Shown: positions 18,163 through 27,654, counted from the first letter of the stretch. The stretch: DNA of 64,000 nucleotides from CAJINA01 sp964636125 (GCA_964636125.1 CAZWPX010000021.1:14109-78108); one strand, 5' to 3'. Program-made: numbers and translations. The notes: generated by a model not told the origin, from the sequence alone.

Positions 18163-18414
18163 TTGAAAAAAGAACAGTCGGCCAGGGTCAACCGGTGGAC
18201 ACAGAGTATCGCGACCGGCAGTCAGGGTTTTGTCGAGCATGTCAAACAGAAGCTTGGCAGCATTGCACGTGGCCGGCAGGTTGTAAATGCAGGCGGCACG
18301 AATCATGAACTTAAAGAAGCCCTGTCATTGTACGGTGATCGACCCGGCCGGCGTATAGGCGACAACACAATCAGGTGGGAGGTTCTACCTTCAACGAGCG
18401 TGCAATTACCTTAA
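18163..18414 (+). pseudogene. C-terminal remnant of a REP-associated (Y1) transposase
   Basis: The frame contains RWTQSIATGSQGFVEHVKQK followed by LGSIARGRQVVNAGG and HELKEALSLYGD. This is the conserved tail of REP-associated tyrosine transposases (W/S-x-GFVE-VK-LG-x-AxGR). The N-terminal catalytic HUH/Tyr part is missing and no ATG start exists. The 70 bp just upstream resemble 24530-24600, so the remnant may carry part of its own flank. It is dead. Confidence 0.5.
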
Positions 18415-19175
18415 ATTGCACATTTCGGCCCCCAAAAGTCTATCCTAAGGCAGAAAAACGGGCCGGATCTTATACTATGTTAAAAGTATTCAGTCGGTTG
18501 GCTCGGTGCAACCCCGAAGCCTAACTGCAGGCTAAGCTACGTATAATGGGCGTGTGGACGTTGATGAACCAGTATGTATCGCCGAAAGATTGGCGGTAGA
18601 TGAAAAAGTAGCTGTCTGGCAGTGTGATATGCGAAAAATATCAAGTGATATTTGGTAGTTACTGATAATTTGATTTCTGGCAAGGATTCCATAATTATCA
18701 GCAGATTGCTTTTCTGGAAATATTTTCAATATACATGTAATCCGCATGGCCTGACTGCGATTCGGTGTCACCGGTTCTGAAAAATACCCTATTGGGGCCT
18801 TTGGGAGGGATAATGAGTGGGTGAACGTGCTGGCCCGTAGTCGTGTGTTTATCTTTTCATCCAACCTCACAACCTAATTGTCAAAGTTTGACAAGGCTCC
18901 CTCCAACTGATAATATTTCTAAATTATTTTCCACCTTGCCATAAACCTTAGCTGTCGAGGTTTATATGATCCCAATGATGCTCCAAATATTTAGTACTTA
19001 AAATCCCACTTCTCGTATTAAGATGCGGGTTTGTCTGCATATATACCAGCAACTTCACCAGGTAATGACATCTGCCCTGAATAGAATCCAACCGACTCGC
19101 TGGTCCAATATATAAAATCAAGAATAAGATTATTTTAACAATTGGTTTTGGATGTACCATCCCGGGAGGTAGCCA
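18415..19175. other. Long intergenic region upstream of the PPC/cadherin gene
   Basis: 760 bp without a supported gene. A perfect odd palindrome, TTGTCAAA-G-TTTGACAA, lies at 18878-18894, about 280 bp before the next start. A GC-rich folded stretch at 18500-18550 (GAAGCCTAACTGCAGGCTAA) has stem-loop character but fits no riboswitch class I could confirm. Confidence 0.4.
18878..18894. promoter_or_regulatory. Palindrome TTGTCAAA-G-TTTGACAA
   Basis: Perfect 8-bp arms around a single G, in the long leader of the secreted gene at 19176. It may be an operator. No regulator is encoded next to it. Confidence 0.3.
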
Positions 19176-21836
19176 ATGCGCCGAATAATACTGATTGCCG
19201 CAATCATCTTTTCATTTCCGTTTATAGTTTATGCTGAAACGCATACTTTCAATGGCTCTTTGAGTGAAAATTCACCCGTAAACTGGCACAACGTGACAAC
19301 TTCAAATGATGGGAATTTGGAAATTGCCTTGACCAGGGACACAACCCTAGGCACTGGTACTATATACGTTTATGACGGGGACAACACCACTCTGATCAAC
19401 ACGACGAGCACAACTGTGATCACCGGCCTGAGAACCGGCACTTACAATTTTAAAGTAAGCTGGTCTCTCGGATCCGGAAACTATACATTGACAGTGTCTG
19501 AAACACCAAGCCCTTATACAAACGACGCAGAACCAAACGATGACACCACGCAGGCCATTTATACCACCCTGGCACAAAGTATGACCGGTCACCTCGGTTA
19601 CAGCTGGGGCGGCAACGGGAATGTCCCCGACGACGTTGACTGGTGGCAAATTGACCTACCTTCTGACGGCAACCTTGTTTTTGCCGTGGACAAAGCAACG
19701 ACCCTCGGCGTGACCGTCTCGCTCTATTCAGGTGATCAAACCAGTTTGATCCAGACAAACGCCACATCTTCGGTTACAGGGCTGCGCGCTGGAACCTACT
19801 ATGTGAAAGCTGCGCGTACTACAGGCTATGGTGGCTACACACTTACACCCGCACACACCCCTGATGCAGTAACCAACGACGCAGAACCGAACGATACGGC
19901 TGCCACCGCAGGTAATGGTAATTTTCCAACTGCTATCTCCGGCCATCTGGGATATAGCTGGATGGGAACTGGAGATGTTCCCGATGACGTTGACTGGTGG
20001 CAAATTGCCCTGCCTTCTGACGGCAACCTCGTCTTTGTCGTGGACAAAGCAACAACCCTCGGCGTGACTATTTCTCTTTATGATGGTGATCAAAGCAGTT
20101 TAATCCAGACAAACGCTACATCCCTGGTTACCGGGCTGCGTGCTGGAACCTACTATGTGAATGCTGCACGTACTACAGGCTATGGTGGCTACACCCTCAC
20201 CGCAACTCATACCGCCCAGCCTGCCGCCAATGATACGGAACCCAATGATACCGGTCCGGTAGCGGTCCTTACGGAACGAACCGGCACTGTCACCGGCCAC
20301 CTGGGATACAATTGGGGCGGGACAGGCGACAACCCGGATATCACCGATTTCTGGAAAATGGATATCCCCCGCACCGGTGACCTGACAATTGATATTACCA
20401 GAGACACTTCATTAGGAATGAGTAACCCAACGGTATTCGCACACGACCTTTCAACAAGTCTTTTTAGCGGCATGAGCGGTACCGTCACGAATGTCCCGGC
20501 AGGGGCCATTTACATTAAGTTCGATCGGAGCAGTGGGACGGGTGCCTATACAATGACAACCTCCTTTGCTATCTCCAACACGGCCCCTACAATTGAGGGT
20601 AATCCAACGCTGTCGATAAATGAAGACCTCGCATACAACTTTACACCGGTCGCAGATGATACTGACGTGGGCGACACATTGACTTTCAGCATCACGAACA
20701 AGCCTGCCTGGGCGAATTTCGATACCACTACTGGAATTTTGTCGGGAACACCTGGCAATGACGATGTGGGCACCACCAACAATATCGTTATCATTGTTAC
20801 AGATAGTATTGGCGACAGCGCGTCATTGCCTGCCTTTGCTATTGAAGTAATCAATGTGAACGATCCACCTTCTATCACCGGCACGCCTGGCAATGTCATC
20901 AATGAGGGAGCTACCTACAGTTTTACCCCGACTGCGAACGATATAGATGTTGGTGATGTCGTTGTTTTCAGTATAGCGAACAAACCTGCCTGGCTGACTT
21001 TTGATACGACAACCGGCACATTGACCGGGACCGCGGGTGGAACGGATATAGGTACTACGTCGGGTATTGTGATTAGCGCCACAGATGGAACGCTGAGCGC
21101 TCAGTTGCCGGCATTTGATTTGTCGGTGATGGGATCAGCCTCCATATCTTCAAAGGTAACCATAGACATTGCCGGGCACGATGATCTGCCGGTCACCAAT
21201 GCGACGGTTTCCATAGTAGGAACAAGTTATTCAGCCATGACAGACAGCAATGGAGATTTTTCTTTTTTCGGTATCCCCTCCGGCACCTACACTGTAAATA
21301 TCACGGCCCCAGATATTGGAACGTTCAGCCAGTCAGTTGTGCTGGCTGCTGGAGAAGTTTTAAGCCTCACGCCAATCCCGTTGGCAGTGGAAAGCGGCGC
21401 GTATACCGCGGAAGAATTACATCAGGCAGTCCTGGCTGAAAGAAGTAAATATGATCCGAATGGGGACGGTAAAGTCGGTCTGGAAGAAGCGCTTAATGCT
21501 CTGCAGGTTGTCGCTGGCGTAAGGCCTGAGATCACGCACCTGAACAACTCGATAGTGGGTAGCTGGGGATCCGGATATATGGACGGCCAGTATTTAAGCC
21601 TGACCTTTTATCCTAACGGGTACTATATTGTCTATCATAACGGCGTCGAGTATGGAACTTATACCCACGACAATTCATCAGGAGAAATTACTGTTAACGT
21701 TCTTCAAGACGACAATGGCCAGTATGGTTTAGCGGACTCGGGGACGCCTTATCAAGATACCTTGATTGTCACGGGTGATACGCTGAATGTCTACCAGGGG
21801 GGTGAACTTGATGCCTCCTTTGAAAGAGTGAAGTAA
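19176..21836 (+). CDS. Secreted PPC/cadherin-like multidomain protein
   Basis: 886 aa with GGGAGGT before the ATG and a signal peptide (MRRIILIAAIIFSFPFIVYA). The first 430 residues hold four pre-peptidase C-terminal (PPC)-like beta domains with near-identical blocks (DDVDWWQI-LPSDGNLVF; AGTYYVKAARTTGYGGYTLT). Two dystroglycan-type cadherin-like domains follow (NKPAWLTFDTTTGTLTGTAG), then a carboxypeptidase-regulatory-like domain (NATVSIVGTSYSAMTDSNGD), one EF-hand/dockerin-like loop (DPNGDGKVGLEEALNALQVV) and a small C-terminal barrel (GSWGSGYMDGQYLSLTFYPN). The regulatory-like plus EF-hand pair recurs in the gene at 29069. No catalytic domain is seen. Probably a surface adhesin or scaffold. 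Confidence 0.9.
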   Translation: MRRIILIAAIIFSFPFIVYAETHTFNGSLSENSPVNWHNVTTSNDGNLEIALTRDTTLGTGTIYVYDGDNTTLINTTSTTVITGLRTGTYNFKVSWSLGSGNYTLTVSETPSPYTNDAEPNDDTTQAIYTTLAQSMTGHLGYSWGGNGNVPDDVDWWQIDLPSDGNLVFAVDKATTLGVTVSLYSGDQTSLIQTNATSSVTGLRAGTYYVKAARTTGYGGYTLTPAHTPDAVTNDAEPNDTAATAGNGNFPTAISGHLGYSWMGTGDVPDDVDWWQIALPSDGNLVFVVDKATTLGVTISLYDGDQSSLIQTNATSLVTGLRAGTYYVNAARTTGYGGYTLTATHTAQPAANDTEPNDTGPVAVLTERTGTVTGHLGYNWGGTGDNPDITDFWKMDIPRTGDLTIDITRDTSLGMSNPTVFAHDLSTSLFSGMSGTVTNVPAGAIYIKFDRSSGTGAYTMTTSFAISNTAPTIEGNPTLSINEDLAYNFTPVADDTDVGDTLTFSITNKPAWANFDTTTGILSGTPGNDDVGTTNNIVIIVTDSIGDSASLPAFAIEVINVNDPPSITGTPGNVINEGATYSFTPTANDIDVGDVVVFSIANKPAWLTFDTTTGTLTGTAGGTDIGTTSGIVISATDGTLSAQLPAFDLSVMGSASISSKVTIDIAGHDDLPVTNATVSIVGTSYSAMTDSNGDFSFFGIPSGTYTVNITAPDIGTFSQSVVLAAGEVLSLTPIPLAVESGAYTAEELHQAVLAERSKYDPNGDGKVGLEEALNALQVVAGVRPEITHLNNSIVGSWGSGYMDGQYLSLTFYPNGYYIVYHNGVEYGTYTHDNSSGEITVNVLQDDNGQYGLADSGTPYQDTLIVTGDTLNVYQGGELDASFERVK

Positions 21837-22183
21837 GTTTCAGTAAACCGATCAAAACACGTGATTTTTTGACGAAATCTTGATTCTGAGTTGACGGTCA
21901 ATGGTATCGATTCCAATGTGAAATCTTCATTTTGAAACCTGTGATTCACTCGACAAATCTGTACAAAGCACTGATACAATTTGCTACTAAAAATCGTAAG
22001 GCGCAGAAATAATTTGATATATTGTCTTTTTGGCAAGATACATGTCGCCAGAACTCATTTTCTTTACATGCAACATTTAGTGTTTGATAGCTCGGTATCT
22101 GCGCCCAAATTTCACACATATGCATATTGCTGTGAGCACTCCTAACAACACTTTAAACACGAGTTATTAAAAGGAGACTTGTA
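21837..22183. other. Intergenic region, nothing recognised
   Basis: 347 AT-rich bases with no gene, tRNA or clear terminator. AAAAGGAG near the end serves the flavodoxin remnant. Confidence 0.5.
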
Positions 22184-22324
22184 ATGAAGATCGTCACCAT
22201 TCTGGGTAACCCGCGAAAAAAGGGCAACACTACAAAAGTACTCTCAATGTTTGAAATTGATTTAATAGATAATTACAGGGGATGGCAAGTATCAAACGAA
22301 ACTGTGGATTGGATTAATATCTAA
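22184..22324 (+). pseudogene. N-terminal remnant of a NADPH-dependent FMN reductase/flavodoxin
   Basis: The 46 codons start MKIVTILGNPRKKGNTTKVL, the FMN phosphate-binding start of the NAD(P)H-dependent FMN reductase family (GSPRKKGNT). They end VDWINI-stop, where intact members continue for 130 or more residues. It has a strong ribosome-binding site (AAAAGGAG), so the short peptide may still be made. The stop abuts the thioesterase ATG (TAAAATG), and translation may be coupled. Confidence 0.6.
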
Positions 22325-22325
22325 A

Positions 22326-22760
22326 ATGACCAATAGCGAACATTACACAAAATTGGAAAATATGATGCATTCCGCACCTTTCGTGCAACTGACCGGCGCC
22401 AAAGTTTCTATCAAAAAAGGTGTGGCTCAGATCACGCTTCCCATTAAGAAAGATTTCCATCATGCAGCGGGTGCCATGCATGGGGCCTTATATTTTCTGG
22501 CATTAGACAATGCGGCATTTTTTGCTGTTAATTCGCTGATCGAAGATGTTTTTGTATTAACAACCAGCTTTACAACCTATATTACTCGCCCGGTATCGGA
22601 GGGAGTTGTAAAAGCAACCGGCAAAGTTGTAAATCAGAATCGTTCCCAGTTTATAGCAGAATCGGTTTTGTTTGATTCAAACGGCAAAGAGATCGCGAGA
22701 GCTAACGGAATTTTTGTGAGAAGTAAAATCCCATTATCAGCTAAAATTGGTTATCGGTAA
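22326..22760 (+). CDS. PaaI-type hotdog thioesterase
   Basis: A 144-aa single hotdog domain. HHAAGAMHGALYFLALDNAA matches the helix region of PaaI/YdiI-like acyl-CoA thioesterases, where HGA/HGG is followed by an acidic residue in LALDNAAFFAV. The later strands (TTSFTTYITRPVSEGVVKAT, GKEIARANGIFV) fit as well. It probably hydrolyses an aryl- or acyl-CoA; the substrate is not predictable. The ATG follows the flavodoxin remnant by one base and has no separate ribosome-binding site, which suggests coupling. A second, distinct hotdog protein is at 36222. Confidence 0.8.
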   Translation: MTNSEHYTKLENMMHSAPFVQLTGAKVSIKKGVAQITLPIKKDFHHAAGAMHGALYFLALDNAAFFAVNSLIEDVFVLTTSFTTYITRPVSEGVVKATGKVVNQNRSQFIAESVLFDSNGKEIARANGIFVRSKIPLSAKIGYR

Positions 22761-22845
22761 TTATTCGGCACAAGTTTTAACAAGAGTATCAGGCAAATTA
22801 AGCGGAGGGTAATCAAGAAATATTTTTTGTGTAGGAGTACCCATA

Positions 22846-24517
22846 ATGAGGGCAATTTTGCGAACGATACTATTATGTTTTCTTCTATTATTGCTTGCAC
22901 CAAACTTAGTTTTGACAAACAAGCCATGTAGTACCTTATTTGCAGATACTTTGGTTCTGCAAAAAGAAACCACAACATTAGTAGAGCCTCCCATAACAGA
23001 GCCTCCCATAAGGTTTAATTTATTCTACAAATAACGGTGATTATTGGACTTATTGTGGTGAAATTATTAGGCCACAAGAAGATACATTAAATATTGGCGG
23101 TGTTCCTTATCTCGTAGTAGGAGATTATTTCTATGTATATTTTAATGAAAACCCCATTTCTTATGAAAGAGGAATTAGTGTAGCGAGAGCAAAAGTAAAT
23201 GATGTGCTAAGCGCAGCTGCTGTTGGGGAGGTAATAGCATGGCATAAATACAATAGCGGAACGTGGACACAAGATGGTTTGGTTGGTGTTGGCAGTAATA
23301 TAATAACTGATATCGTAACCACTGGATATTATTATGATGTTCATTCCGATGCAGCTTATAATAGAACGCTCGGAAAGTATATGCTGACTGTTCAAACTCA
23401 TAGCTTGGGACAGTTACTTATTTATTTTTCTATTGATGGTATTAACTGGGGGGATAGAGTTGTTATTGATGAAACTGATGAGAATAATTTTATACAAGCA
23501 TACTCATTTTTTGCCGGTCTTATTGATGCCACCGATGATAGTCGTGAGGTTGGTAATGAATTTTATATCATATTTCCAAGAAAAGATTGGCCGGATCATT
23601 ATAATTATGATGAATTATATCGCCGTTTAATAACAATTGGTTTTGAAACTATTCCAATTTTAGCAAGACTTAGAGCTTGTGATAAAAACATATTTTATAA
23701 TGAATTTAGTTCAGTTCAGGGACAAAACCATTGGTATTATCAATACAAGACTGCGAATACCTATACTAACATGGTTTGGGATAATAGTAATAATAGATGG
23801 ATGGGAAACGAGATCCATGTACTTATTGCTGATCACTGGATTCATCCAGGGAATGATGCGGACGCAACATTAAAATGGATCGCTCCGAAAAGCGGGTCAA
23901 TTAGCATAGAAGGCACCGCGGCTCATACACAAACTGGTTGTACTACCGATGATAGCGTTGAGGTAAGGGTTCTTCATGGAAATATTGAGATATGGTCGCA
24001 AACATTAGGTATGACAGGTAGTGGTACCCACAATCTCACGCGATTAAGAATGCAGCAACTTAAAAGAAAGCAAAACGCTCAGATCATGACTGCATCAGTT
24101 GATACAACTCTAACAGGCAACAAAGCCATAACAAGAGATGGAAATTTCGAGAGACTGTCTAATGGGATAGTTTATGATCATAAAACAGGTCTTGAATGGT
24201 ATGTTGGTTCCGATGAAGATACGAACTGGTTCGAGGCTAATCAGTGGTTAAAAAACATAGAGATTGACGGAGGTGATTGGCACCTACCTACTATAGCTGA
24301 AATTCAGACTCTTTATGATAAGGGGAAGGGTACACGCAACATGTCACCTTTGTTCAAAACGACAGGGTATTATGTTTGGTCTAAAACAGCTGTCTTTGTA
24401 AATGCTGGTATGAAATCTTACGAGAATTATAACTTCCGTGGCCGTGGTGTCAGGGCAGAGAGTATGCCGACGGTAAGCAATAAAATGCGAGCTTTTGCAG
24501 TTCGTAGCCACAGATAA
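22846..24517 (+). pseudogene. Frameshifted secreted BNR-like/DUF1566 protein
   Basis: An AGGAGT site and ATG 22846 begin a signal peptide (LRTILLCFLLLLLAPNLVLT) in one frame, which stops at 23034. The next frame is open from 23012 and continues GLIYSTNNGDYWTYCGEIIR, a BNR/Asp-box-type start, through to 24517. One base gained or lost near 23005-23015 explains this; it sits beside a 15-bp near-tandem duplication (GAGCCTCCCATAA twice). The C-terminal 130 residues are a DUF1566 (Lcl) domain (GNFERLSNGIVYDHKTGLEW; GGDWHLPTIAEIQTLYD). AT-rich compared with its neighbours. It could also be a sequencing error in a working gene. Confidence 0.65.
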
Positions 24518-24580
24518 ACAACCCTGCCACACCACTTGCTCAGCCCCCTGCTATAACCTATATCGCAGAGGGACTTCGCC

Positions 24581-24691
24581 ATGCCCCGCCCTGATGACCT
24601 TGCACTGCCACCGTACCTGCAAGAGACCATGGAACTGTGTGAGGGGGGGCGGCATTATGAGCCGGTGAGTGTGTACATGAGGGGAGACTGA
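24581..24691 (+). other. Short frame whose leader resembles the one at 18.1 kb
   Basis: A 36-codon frame (MPRPDDLALPPYLQETMELC...) with GAGGGAC upstream. The 65 bp around its start (TGCTCAG...GGACTTC.C.ATGCCCC.CC) resemble 18080-18145, where the frame stops sooner. Probably copies of the start of one degraded gene, perhaps part of a mobile element. Family not recognised. Confidence 0.3.
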
Positions 24692-25014
24692 TGCACTGAA
24701 TTGACCTAATCTGTCATGTCCCAATATCTTGTGTTTTTTCACAATTTATATCAGTTGCTACAGACAAGAGCAGTATCGGGTTCCCGGCAGACTGCAATTT
24801 TTATTATGCAGTGCAATATTTGTTTTGCAGGTTGTGCATCCATACCATTGATTCGACTGAGGTTGTATTTTCTTCACCCCCCTTAAACCATTTGAATCTA
24901 TGGAATTTTATAAAAACGACTGGTTGGCCCGATTTTTGCGGGTTGTACAATTTAAACCTTCAACACTGGCGCAGACGAAAAATCCAACCAGAACATTGAT
25001 AAAGGAGGCAGATG
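24692..25014. other. Intergenic region with a sigma-54-type promoter
   Basis: 323 AT-rich bases without a gene. The only signal is the sigma-54-like element at 24925-24939 and the ribosome-binding site AAAGGAGG before the epimerase gene. Confidence 0.4.
24925..24939 (+). promoter_or_regulatory. Sigma-54-type promoter for the epimerase gene
   Basis: TGGCCCG-ATTT-TTGC: the -24 GG and -12 GC are exactly 10 bases apart, and both TGGC and TTGC cores are present. It points at the gene starting at 25015, with a leader of about 65 bases. No bacterial enhancer-binding protein is encoded nearby. Confidence 0.45.
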
Positions 25015-26061
25015 ATGAAAACTGTCGTTACCGGATCAACTGGAAGAGTTGGTGGAAACCTCGTTAAGCGGCTATGCGATAATGGGCATGATGTCACTGC
25101 CTGCCTGCGGCCGAATGACAGGGATGAAGATAAATTAGACGGGATGAAGTTAAGAAAAGCCCATATTGATATTCTGGACACTGACGGTATGAAGGAGATT
25201 ATCAAGGATGCCAATATCGTAATTCACACCGCTGGCGTCCACGAAACATTACTCTCAGAGATACCTGATTATAATTTCTTCGATATAAATGTGAAGGGGA
25301 TGTTCAATGTCCTTGAGGGAATTCGATACAGCGGCAGGGATACCCACCTGATTTGTCTATCCAGCTCGGCCGTGTACGACGTGTTCACGGCTCACGGCTC
25401 ACCGATTGACGAGAATCATGAGCAAAAACCCCTAACGTTATATGGCATGACGAAAATTCTTGTTGAGGAGCAGGCCCGCCAGTACGAATGGCAATATGGC
25501 ATACCCACGACGATTCTGCGGCCAAATTACATTGTTGCCGGACCTGAAATGCTGGATGCGTTTAACTATACGGTTGTCTTTGATGTTCTGGATAAATACG
25601 CTGAAAAAAGCAAAACCCAATTGTATGCCCCCGATGCACCCAACGCCTGGATGGACGTAAAGACCAACGCAAACATGGATAGAGAGACGCTCTGTATTCC
25701 CAGATCCCCTGAAGGTGATGCATGGCAATGGCACATGGTGGATGTGAGGGATGTTATTGGTTTAATCGAAAAATGCCTGGGAAACGAGGCTGCTTACGGT
25801 AAAACCTTCAATGTTGCCGGTGCGGATATCTGCGATTGGTCCATAGTTGTTCCCTATATTGCCGAAAAAACCGGGCGTAAAATTGTCGATGTTGAGATCC
25901 CCAATCTGTGGCAGTACAGTTTTGATCAATCGCTGTCGCAGGATATTCTCGGATTTGTTTCGCAATATGATCATTATGCAATGGTGGATGTGGCCGTAGC
26001 AATGAGCAACAATGAAAATGTGGGTATTATTCCTGGGGAAATGTACCCACTATCCGGTTGA
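25015..26061 (+). CDS. NAD-dependent epimerase/dehydratase (extended SDR)
   Basis: 348 aa. The N-terminal Rossmann motif is VTGSTGRVGGNLV (GxxGxxG). A YxxxK pair is present in LYGMTKILVEEQ, preceded by the SSSAVYD strand, so it should be catalytically competent. The C-terminal half has substrate-domain features (TTILRPNYIVAGPE). It likely acts on a nucleotide sugar or a related hydroxy/keto compound; substrate unclear. AAAGGAGG precedes two adjacent ATGs (25012, 25015); the second gives better spacing. It stands alone behind a sigma-54-type promoter. Confidence 0.85.
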   Translation: MKTVVTGSTGRVGGNLVKRLCDNGHDVTACLRPNDRDEDKLDGMKLRKAHIDILDTDGMKEIIKDANIVIHTAGVHETLLSEIPDYNFFDINVKGMFNVLEGIRYSGRDTHLICLSSSAVYDVFTAHGSPIDENHEQKPLTLYGMTKILVEEQARQYEWQYGIPTTILRPNYIVAGPEMLDAFNYTVVFDVLDKYAEKSKTQLYAPDAPNAWMDVKTNANMDRETLCIPRSPEGDAWQWHMVDVRDVIGLIEKCLGNEAAYGKTFNVAGADICDWSIVVPYIAEKTGRKIVDVEIPNLWQYSFDQSLSQDILGFVSQYDHYAMVDVAVAMSNNENVGIIPGEMYPLSG

Positions 26062-26136
26062 CAGGGATGTTGGACTCATGAGGGCCGTGAAATGACCTGC
26101 AATCAGCCACGCCCGCATGGAACCACACTGTTTCAA

Positions 26137-26155
26137 ATCACAAAACTTTTGTGAT
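26137..26155. promoter_or_regulatory. Perfect palindrome upstream of the CBS gene pair
   Basis: ATCACAAAA-C-TTTTGTGAT: 9-bp arms around one base, about 70 bp before ATG 26224. It has TCACA/TGTGA halves in the reverse order of a CRP site. Probably an operator for the CBS pair. Confidence 0.45.
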
Positions 26156-26223
26156 ATTGATATGTTTGCATGACTATAAAGATAGCGCTTGTCAAGAAAG
26201 ATCCCTATAATAAGGAGTAAGAT

Positions 26224-26697
26224 ATGTTCGCCAGGGACTTTATGGACACCCAGTTTCATACCCTTCATCCACAGCAAAACATTGCTGAGGCAGTCTCAAC
26301 TTTTCAGAAAGCCTCAGAAAGCGAAGAGAAAAATATCTTTGGCATGATTGTAACCGACGACGAAGATCGACTGGTAGGCATGCTCTCCATGTACGACATT
26401 CTGAACTATGTGCAACCCAAACATGTGGCCATTTTCGGTGAAATGGAAGATCTGGATCCCGAGCAGGTTTACAGGAATCAGTCAAAGACCACCCGGTCCA
26501 TTCTCGTTGACGACATCATGACCACCGAGGTGGTCACAGCCCGGCCGGATACACACCTGATGATCATTGCAGAGATCATGATCAAAAAGCACATCCGGCG
26601 GATCCCTGTGATAAAGGATCAAACGGTAGTGGGTATCGTCTATGTTTCGGACGTGTTCTATCGGTTGATGACCATGTTTTCATCGGAGCATGCGTGA
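26224..26697 (+). CDS. Tandem CBS-domain protein
   Basis: 157 aa, two CBS motifs forming one Bateman module: FMDTQFHTLHPQQNIAEAV...LVGMLSMYDIL and IMTTEVVTARPDTHLMIIAE...VVGIVYVSDVF. Such modules bind adenine nucleotides or similar ligands and regulate partners. There is no attached enzyme or transport domain, so it should act in trans. AAGGAG precedes the ATG. It lies 60 bp upstream of the four-CBS protein and probably forms an operon with it. Confidence 0.85.
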   Translation: MFARDFMDTQFHTLHPQQNIAEAVSTFQKASESEEKNIFGMIVTDDEDRLVGMLSMYDILNYVQPKHVAIFGEMEDLDPEQVYRNQSKTTRSILVDDIMTTEVVTARPDTHLMIIAEIMIKKHIRRIPVIKDQTVVGIVYVSDVFYRLMTMFSSEHA

Positions 26698-26757
26698 CAG
26701 GAGGGCCTTTCAGCTAATCAGCAGGTTTCTTAGTAACACTCTGGAGAAACGTGATAT

Positions 26758-27654
26758 ATGCCCTTATTTGAAACACGCCGCGTATTCAGCGACATTCCCG
26801 TGGCAGAAGCCATGCGGCGACAGGTAGTCAGGCTACCCTGTTCAAATGATATTGGACAGGGTATTCGGATGATGATCCGGTTCAAGGTCAACGCCGTGTT
26901 GCTCACCGACAACAGCGTCCCCTGTGGCGTGGTGTCTAAAACGGACCTCATGAGCGCCCTATATGCAGAACTCCCGACAAAAACCCCGCTGTACAACGTG
27001 ATGGGCAGTCAGCCGATTGCTTGTTTTCCTGACGATTCGGTGGAAGACGTCTTGGAGATCATGGAGGCCGCTGGTGTGCATCGACTTTACGTCACTGGAG
27101 CAAACCGGGAGGAGGTCATCGGCACGGTGGCCTATTCGGACATCGTAGGGTTGCTCTACCGGTACTGCCGGGCCTGCAAATACGGAACCGCAAATAAACG
27201 GGAAAAACTTTCCGGGATCAATCCGTCAGCACGTCTTACCGTGAAGGAAGTCATGACGCAGGACGTGTGGACTTGCCAGGACAACGATAATCTTTTCACG
27301 GTCATCGATACCTTGTCCATCCAACACCTGGGCGCCGTTCTCGTAAAAGACGATGCCCAATCCTCTGTCGGCATCATATCAAAGACCGATCTCATCGTCG
27401 CCTACCACCACGGTGTGCCTGCTGAGACTGAAGCACGGGAAATCATGAACACACCGGTTCATTCCGTTCCGGCCGATGCGCTTTTGTCTATAGCCCTCCA
27501 GCAGATGTTGGTCAGGGGCGTCCAACGCTTGTTCGTCCATCGCGAAGATTCCGGTCCGGATTTTATCACCGGCGTGCTGGCACTTTCCGACTCCGCCCGC
27601 TTCCGCTCAGGCTCGTGCCGCGCCTGCTCCGCCGGTCGGATGCTAACCCAGTAG
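26758..27654 (+). CDS. Four-CBS-domain protein with two CRAC motifs
   Basis: 298 aa with four CBS motifs, i.e. two Bateman modules (about 10-130 and 155-285). A CxxC pair of identical sequence, CRAC, follows each module: YCRACKYG near residue 138 and SCRACSAGR near the C-terminus. This suggests a metal or redox site next to nucleotide-binding modules. No output domain is present. It is downstream of the two-CBS gene and followed at 145 bp by a strong terminator. The role is unknown; energy or redox sensing is inferred. Confidence 0.85.
   Translation: MPLFETRRVFSDIPVAEAMRRQVVRLPCSNDIGQGIRMMIRFKVNAVLLTDNSVPCGVVSKTDLMSALYAELPTKTPLYNVMGSQPIACFPDDSVEDVLEIMEAAGVHRLYVTGANREEVIGTVAYSDIVGLLYRYCRACKYGTANKREKLSGINPSARLTVKEVMTQDVWTCQDNDNLFTVIDTLSIQHLGAVLVKDDAQSSVGIISKTDLIVAYHHGVPAETEAREIMNTPVHSVPADALLSIALQQMLVRGVQRLFVHREDSGPDFITGVLALSDSARFRSGSCRACSAGRMLTQ

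Noticed and set aside
18500..18560. A GEMM-like (c-di-GMP) riboswitch
   Set aside because: GAAGCCTAACTGCAGGCTAA resembles part of the P3 region, but the GGGCAAACC and GACGCAAAGCC core is absent.
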